A stretch of DNA of 7,481 nt from Phycisphaerae bacterium (GTDB lineage: Bacteria > Planctomycetota > Phycisphaerae > SM23-33): assembly GCA_030610965.1 (NCBI GenBank), contig JAUWQU010000168.1, positions 1 to 7,481 of the forward strand. Direction: 5' to 3'. The notes below the pieces were generated by a model. That model made no database searches, had not been told where the DNA came from, and saw only the letters and a program-made list of their open reading frames with translations. This document shows, piece by piece, positions 5,418 through 7,481 of the stretch. A program made the translations under genes and the position numbers. Position 1 is the first letter of the stretch. The number at the start of each line of letters is the position of its first letter.

Positions 5418-7085
5418 CTATACCTGCGCCTGTGCCAGTTCGCGCCGGTGGAATAACAGGCATCCCAGGGCCAGGAGTACCGCCGCTCGCAGGCCCACAG
5501 TCAGCAGGGCCGTCTCACCGAAGTAATCCCACGTTATCTGCGTGCCCTCGACGAGGAAATCGGTCGACAGCGTCGAGGCCAGGTCCGGCAGGATGATCTT
5601 CATGACCGCGAGCATCGCGCCGGCGACGCTGTACATTGCCGGTATCAGGCCCTTCTCGCCCGGTCCCGCGCCGTAGGTGATCGCCTCGGTAAGAAACCGC
5701 AGCGCCGTGCCGATCCACAGCAGCACGAAGCACAGCAGGCACCCGACGGAAAACGACATCGCCGCGCCCGCGCACGTGCCCAGCGCCGCCAGGAACATCA
5801 GGCCCATCAGCACAAGCATGCCGGACTTGATGAAGTTCATCTCGAAGCCGCCCACGCCGTAGAGCACGCTCATCTCGCTGTTGAGCATCGTAACGCTGCC
5901 GGCCGAGTAGTTGAAGTACCGCACCATCATGCGCCCGGACTCATCGACGGCGGCTGCCGGCAGGATCACCGTCGCCTGCTGGCTGACCCGCACTTCCTGC
6001 GGGGGGATGTCGTAGACGAAGCCGTTGGACGGGTTCTCGAACTTCCACGCACCCAGGCGGTTGCGGTCCTCGCCGGGGCCCGCCGGAGTGAGCTTGTACG
6101 AAAGCTGGAGCGTCGGCTGGGCGGCGACCTTGACATCGCTGCCCGGCTCGGCATCCGCGAAGTGGGCCTTGATGGCCTCGAGCGGAAAAGCCGCGCGAAA
6201 GCCGTCCTGCCACAACCCCACCACCCTGCCGACTGCGCCATCGACCCAGACCGGCCCGAAGATGACCAGCTTATGCACCATCGCCGGCGGCGTCCGCACA
6301 ACCACCACGCCGCTGCCGGTATCGACCTCCACCACCATGCCCGGCCCGCCGTAGGCCTGCTGGCCGGCACTGGCCAGGCCGGTGAAGTTCCAGACCAGGC
6401 TTCCGCCCGGCGCGGCCGACTGGGCCTTGGCGGCGGCCGAGCGACGCATGTCCTCGATGAGCTTCTCTATCGCATCCGGCCAGGTCAGGCCGTAATTGTC
6501 CACGTAGGATTGGACGGCGCCATCCCAGTTGCCCTGCTGCTTCTTCTGCTCTATCCGCTGGCGGACAACGGCGTCCACGTCGGGCGCCGGGGCCTGTGTT
6601 CGGGTGCGGGATGCGAATATCTCGGTCTCGACGGCCCGGGCGTCCTCGGGTCCGACCGCCAGATCGGTCCGGCCTCGCAGGTACCCGGCCGTCAGGTAGA
6701 TCGCCGCGTACGCCCCGGCCTGCAGCGCCCCGGCCAGCAGGGCCACGCCCAGCCACCGCCCTATCACGTACTGCCATCGGCTCAGCGGCTTGGTGCAAAG
6801 GATGAAGACGTGCTTGCCGGCGATGTCGCCGCTGATGAGCCCGACCGAAAGCAGCACCACCACCAGCGACAGCAACACGCTGACGGCGGTGGTGCTGTAG
6901 TCGAGGAACGTGCGTATCCGCCCCGCCATCGTGCCGTCGCCTTCCATCAGCGAAGGCAGCAACGCCAGCGACGCGATCAGCAGCACGGCGAACACGGCCG
7001 CGACTTTCGTGCGGAGGCACTGCACGAATGTCTGGCGAGCCACCGTCCAAAGGCTGGCGCCCGGGATGCCTTGGGCGGGGCTCAT
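5418..7085 (-). CDS. ABC-2-type transporter permease with large extracytoplasmic insert
   Basis: A 555-residue membrane protein. Probable membrane segments lie at about 27-45, 66-86, 111-135, 420-440, 444-463, 480-500 and 524-545. Between the second and third is SGDIAGKHVFILCTKPLSRW (85-104), matching the cytoplasmic loop of ABC-2 exporter permeases (typically SGEI..G....L..P.SR...), which contacts the ATPase. The N-terminus SLWTVARQTFVQCLRTK (11-27) fits the amphipathic start of these proteins. Residues 137-418 form an insert far longer than in ordinary ABC-2 permeases. Its first part (about 147-225) is charged and helical; its second (about 228-390) is rich in beta-prone stretches such as VVEVDTGSGVVVVRTPP (251-267). 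Topology puts it outside the cytoplasm. ATG 7085 overlaps the previous stop as ATGA and has a GGAGG site. The substrate is unknown, and the ATPase is not in the window unless it is the upstream gene. Confidence 0.88.
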   Translation of the reverse strand: MSPAQGIPGASLWTVARQTFVQCLRTKVAAVFAVLLIASLALLPSLMEGDGTMAGRIRTFLDYSTTAVSVLLSLVVVLLSVGLISGDIAGKHVFILCTKPLSRWQYVIGRWLGVALLAGALQAGAYAAIYLTAGYLRGRTDLAVGPEDARAVETEIFASRTRTQAPAPDVDAVVRQRIEQKKQQGNWDGAVQSYVDNYGLTWPDAIEKLIEDMRRSAAAKAQSAAPGGSLVWNFTGLASAGQQAYGGPGMVVEVDTGSGVVVVRTPPAMVHKLVIFGPVWVDGAVGRVVGLWQDGFRAAFPLEAIKAHFADAEPGSDVKVAAQPTLQLSYKLTPAGPGEDRNRLGAWKFENPSNGFVYDIPPQEVRVSQQATVILPAAAVDESGRMMVRYFNYSAGSVTMLNSEMSVLYGVGGFEMNFIKSGMLVLMGLMFLAALGTCAGAAMSFSVGCLLCFVLLWIGTALRFLTEAITYGAGPGEKGLIPAMYSVAGAMLAVMKIILPDLASTLSTDFLVEGTQITWDYFGETALLTVGLRAAVLLALGCLLFHRRELAQAQV

Positions 7086-7481
7086 TCGGCGCCGGCCTCC
7101 GTTGGTTCGTCGGACTCGCCGTCGGCAGCGTCGCTTGCGGGCTCCTTGCCGAGCAGGTCGTCGATGACGCCGCGGTCGGCCTGGTGTCGCGCGGCCTGGC
7201 GATGCTCGTGAGCCCGGCGATCGGCCTCGGCGGATTCATCGGCCTCGGCCGTCTCCGCGGCGGGGGTAACGAGCTTGCTTATCACGTCGTCGGCCGGGCC
7301 GCTGGGCGGCCCCGGCGAAAGAGCCCCCGCCTCGGCCTGGGCGCCCGACGGTTCGGCATCGACCGTCCGCCCGGCGAGCAGGTCGTCTATGACCTCTCGC
7401 CCACTATGGGCCTCGCCGGCCGGGGCGAGAAGGAACTCGGCCACCCCGCCACCCGCCGTGGCTCCGCCGGTCGCCCGCCGG
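7082..7481 (-). CDS. 3' part of an upstream operon gene with acidic, Ala/Glu-rich tail
   Basis: Only the C-terminal end is visible. A GTG at 7444 could start a 120-residue protein, but the frame stays open to the window edge and no ribosome-binding site is evident, so I treat it as partial. The visible peptide is low-complexity, rich in Ala, Glu, Asp, Gly and Pro, with no membrane segment, and probably disordered. VIDDLL occurs twice (18-23 and 93-98 counted from GTG 7444) and the related VISKLV once (54-59). A basic stretch, DRRAHEHRQAARHQADR (75-91), precedes the last motif. The stop overlaps the permease start by 4 nt. Operon logic suggests this is the C-terminal extension of the ABC ATPase, but no Walker or signature motif lies in the window to prove it. 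A separate small scaffold protein is an alternative. Confidence 0.6.
   Translation of the reverse strand, partial: RRATGGATAGGGVAEFLLAPAGEAHSGREVIDDLLAGRTVDAEPSGAQAEAGALSPGPPSGPADDVISKLVTPAAETAEADESAEADRRAHEHRQAARHQADRGVIDDLLGKEPASDAADGESDEPTEAGAE
7096..7100 (-). promoter_or_regulatory. Ribosome-binding site of the permease gene
   Basis: GGAGG on the minus strand lies 10 nt before the permease ATG at 7085, inside the end of the upstream gene. Together with the 4-nt ATGA overlap it fixes the permease start and indicates coupled translation. Confidence 0.6.
7151..7393 (-). repeat. Repeated VIDDLL-coding 18-mers
   Basis: The 18 bases at 7151-7168 and at 7376-7393 (plus-strand sequence gagcaggtcgtc[g/t]atgac) differ at a single position and both encode VIDDLL on the minus strand. 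They lie 225 nt apart, an exact number of codons, inside the tail of the partial ORF. A diverged third relative, VISKLV, is at 7268-7285. The first two are nearly identical at DNA level too, so recent duplication or strong constraint is possible. Confidence 0.75.

Noticed and set aside
6162..7211. Plus-strand open frame (349 codons) opposite the permease
   Set aside because: The product is His/Arg/Gly-rich and hydrophilic, while the minus strand encodes clear membrane segments and an ABC-2 loop motif. It is a GC shadow.

Overview
The window is GC-rich and densely coded. It looks like a chromosomal fragment of a Planctomycetota bacterium, possibly Phycisphaerae-like and plausibly from a metagenome assembly. 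The lineage is an inference from three things. One gene encodes a protein with two STN/secretin-N-like domains and the C-terminal block GSIRIIGNKLVITQ. One encodes a 632-residue membrane-anchored helical-repeat protein of a kind I associate with planctomycetes. That gene is coupled to an ABC-2 permease with a very large insert. No rRNA, tRNA, CRISPR array, transposase or phage gene is visible.

Layout, left to right. Bases 1-110 carry a nested tandem repeat: four heptamers, then four perfect 15-nt units. A convincing intrinsic terminator follows at 138-177; it ends a rightward transcript that starts outside the window. A compact promoter (-10 TATGAT at 200-205) then leads into a two-gene rightward unit: hemB (porphobilinogen synthase, GTG start at 261) and, 4 nt after its stop, a Nudix hydrolase resembling the NUDT22 nucleotide-sugar pyrophosphatase family. 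A 221-nt intergenic region (2134-2354) has an AT-rich promoter-like stretch, a 12-nt palindrome, a small hairpin and an imperfect direct repeat. It precedes an exported protein (2355-3446) built from two internally homologous domains.

From 3501 to the right edge everything is on the minus strand and reads as one operon, transcribed from right to left. It begins with the 3' end of an ORF whose acidic, Ala/Glu-rich tail carries the VIDDLL motif twice. A 4-nt ATGA overlap joins it to an ABC-2-type permease with a roughly 280-residue insert between its third and fourth membrane segments. After 18 nt comes the 632-residue anchored protein. The upstream ORF may be the ABC ATPase with a tail extension, but its catalytic part lies outside the window. 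The operon converges on the STN-domain gene across a 54-nt gap with no strong terminator.

HemB supplies porphobilinogen for haem and other tetrapyrroles. The coupled Nudix enzyme has no obvious step in that pathway. The minus-strand operon looks like an uncharacterised ABC export or envelope-remodelling module and is the best candidate here for an undescribed system.
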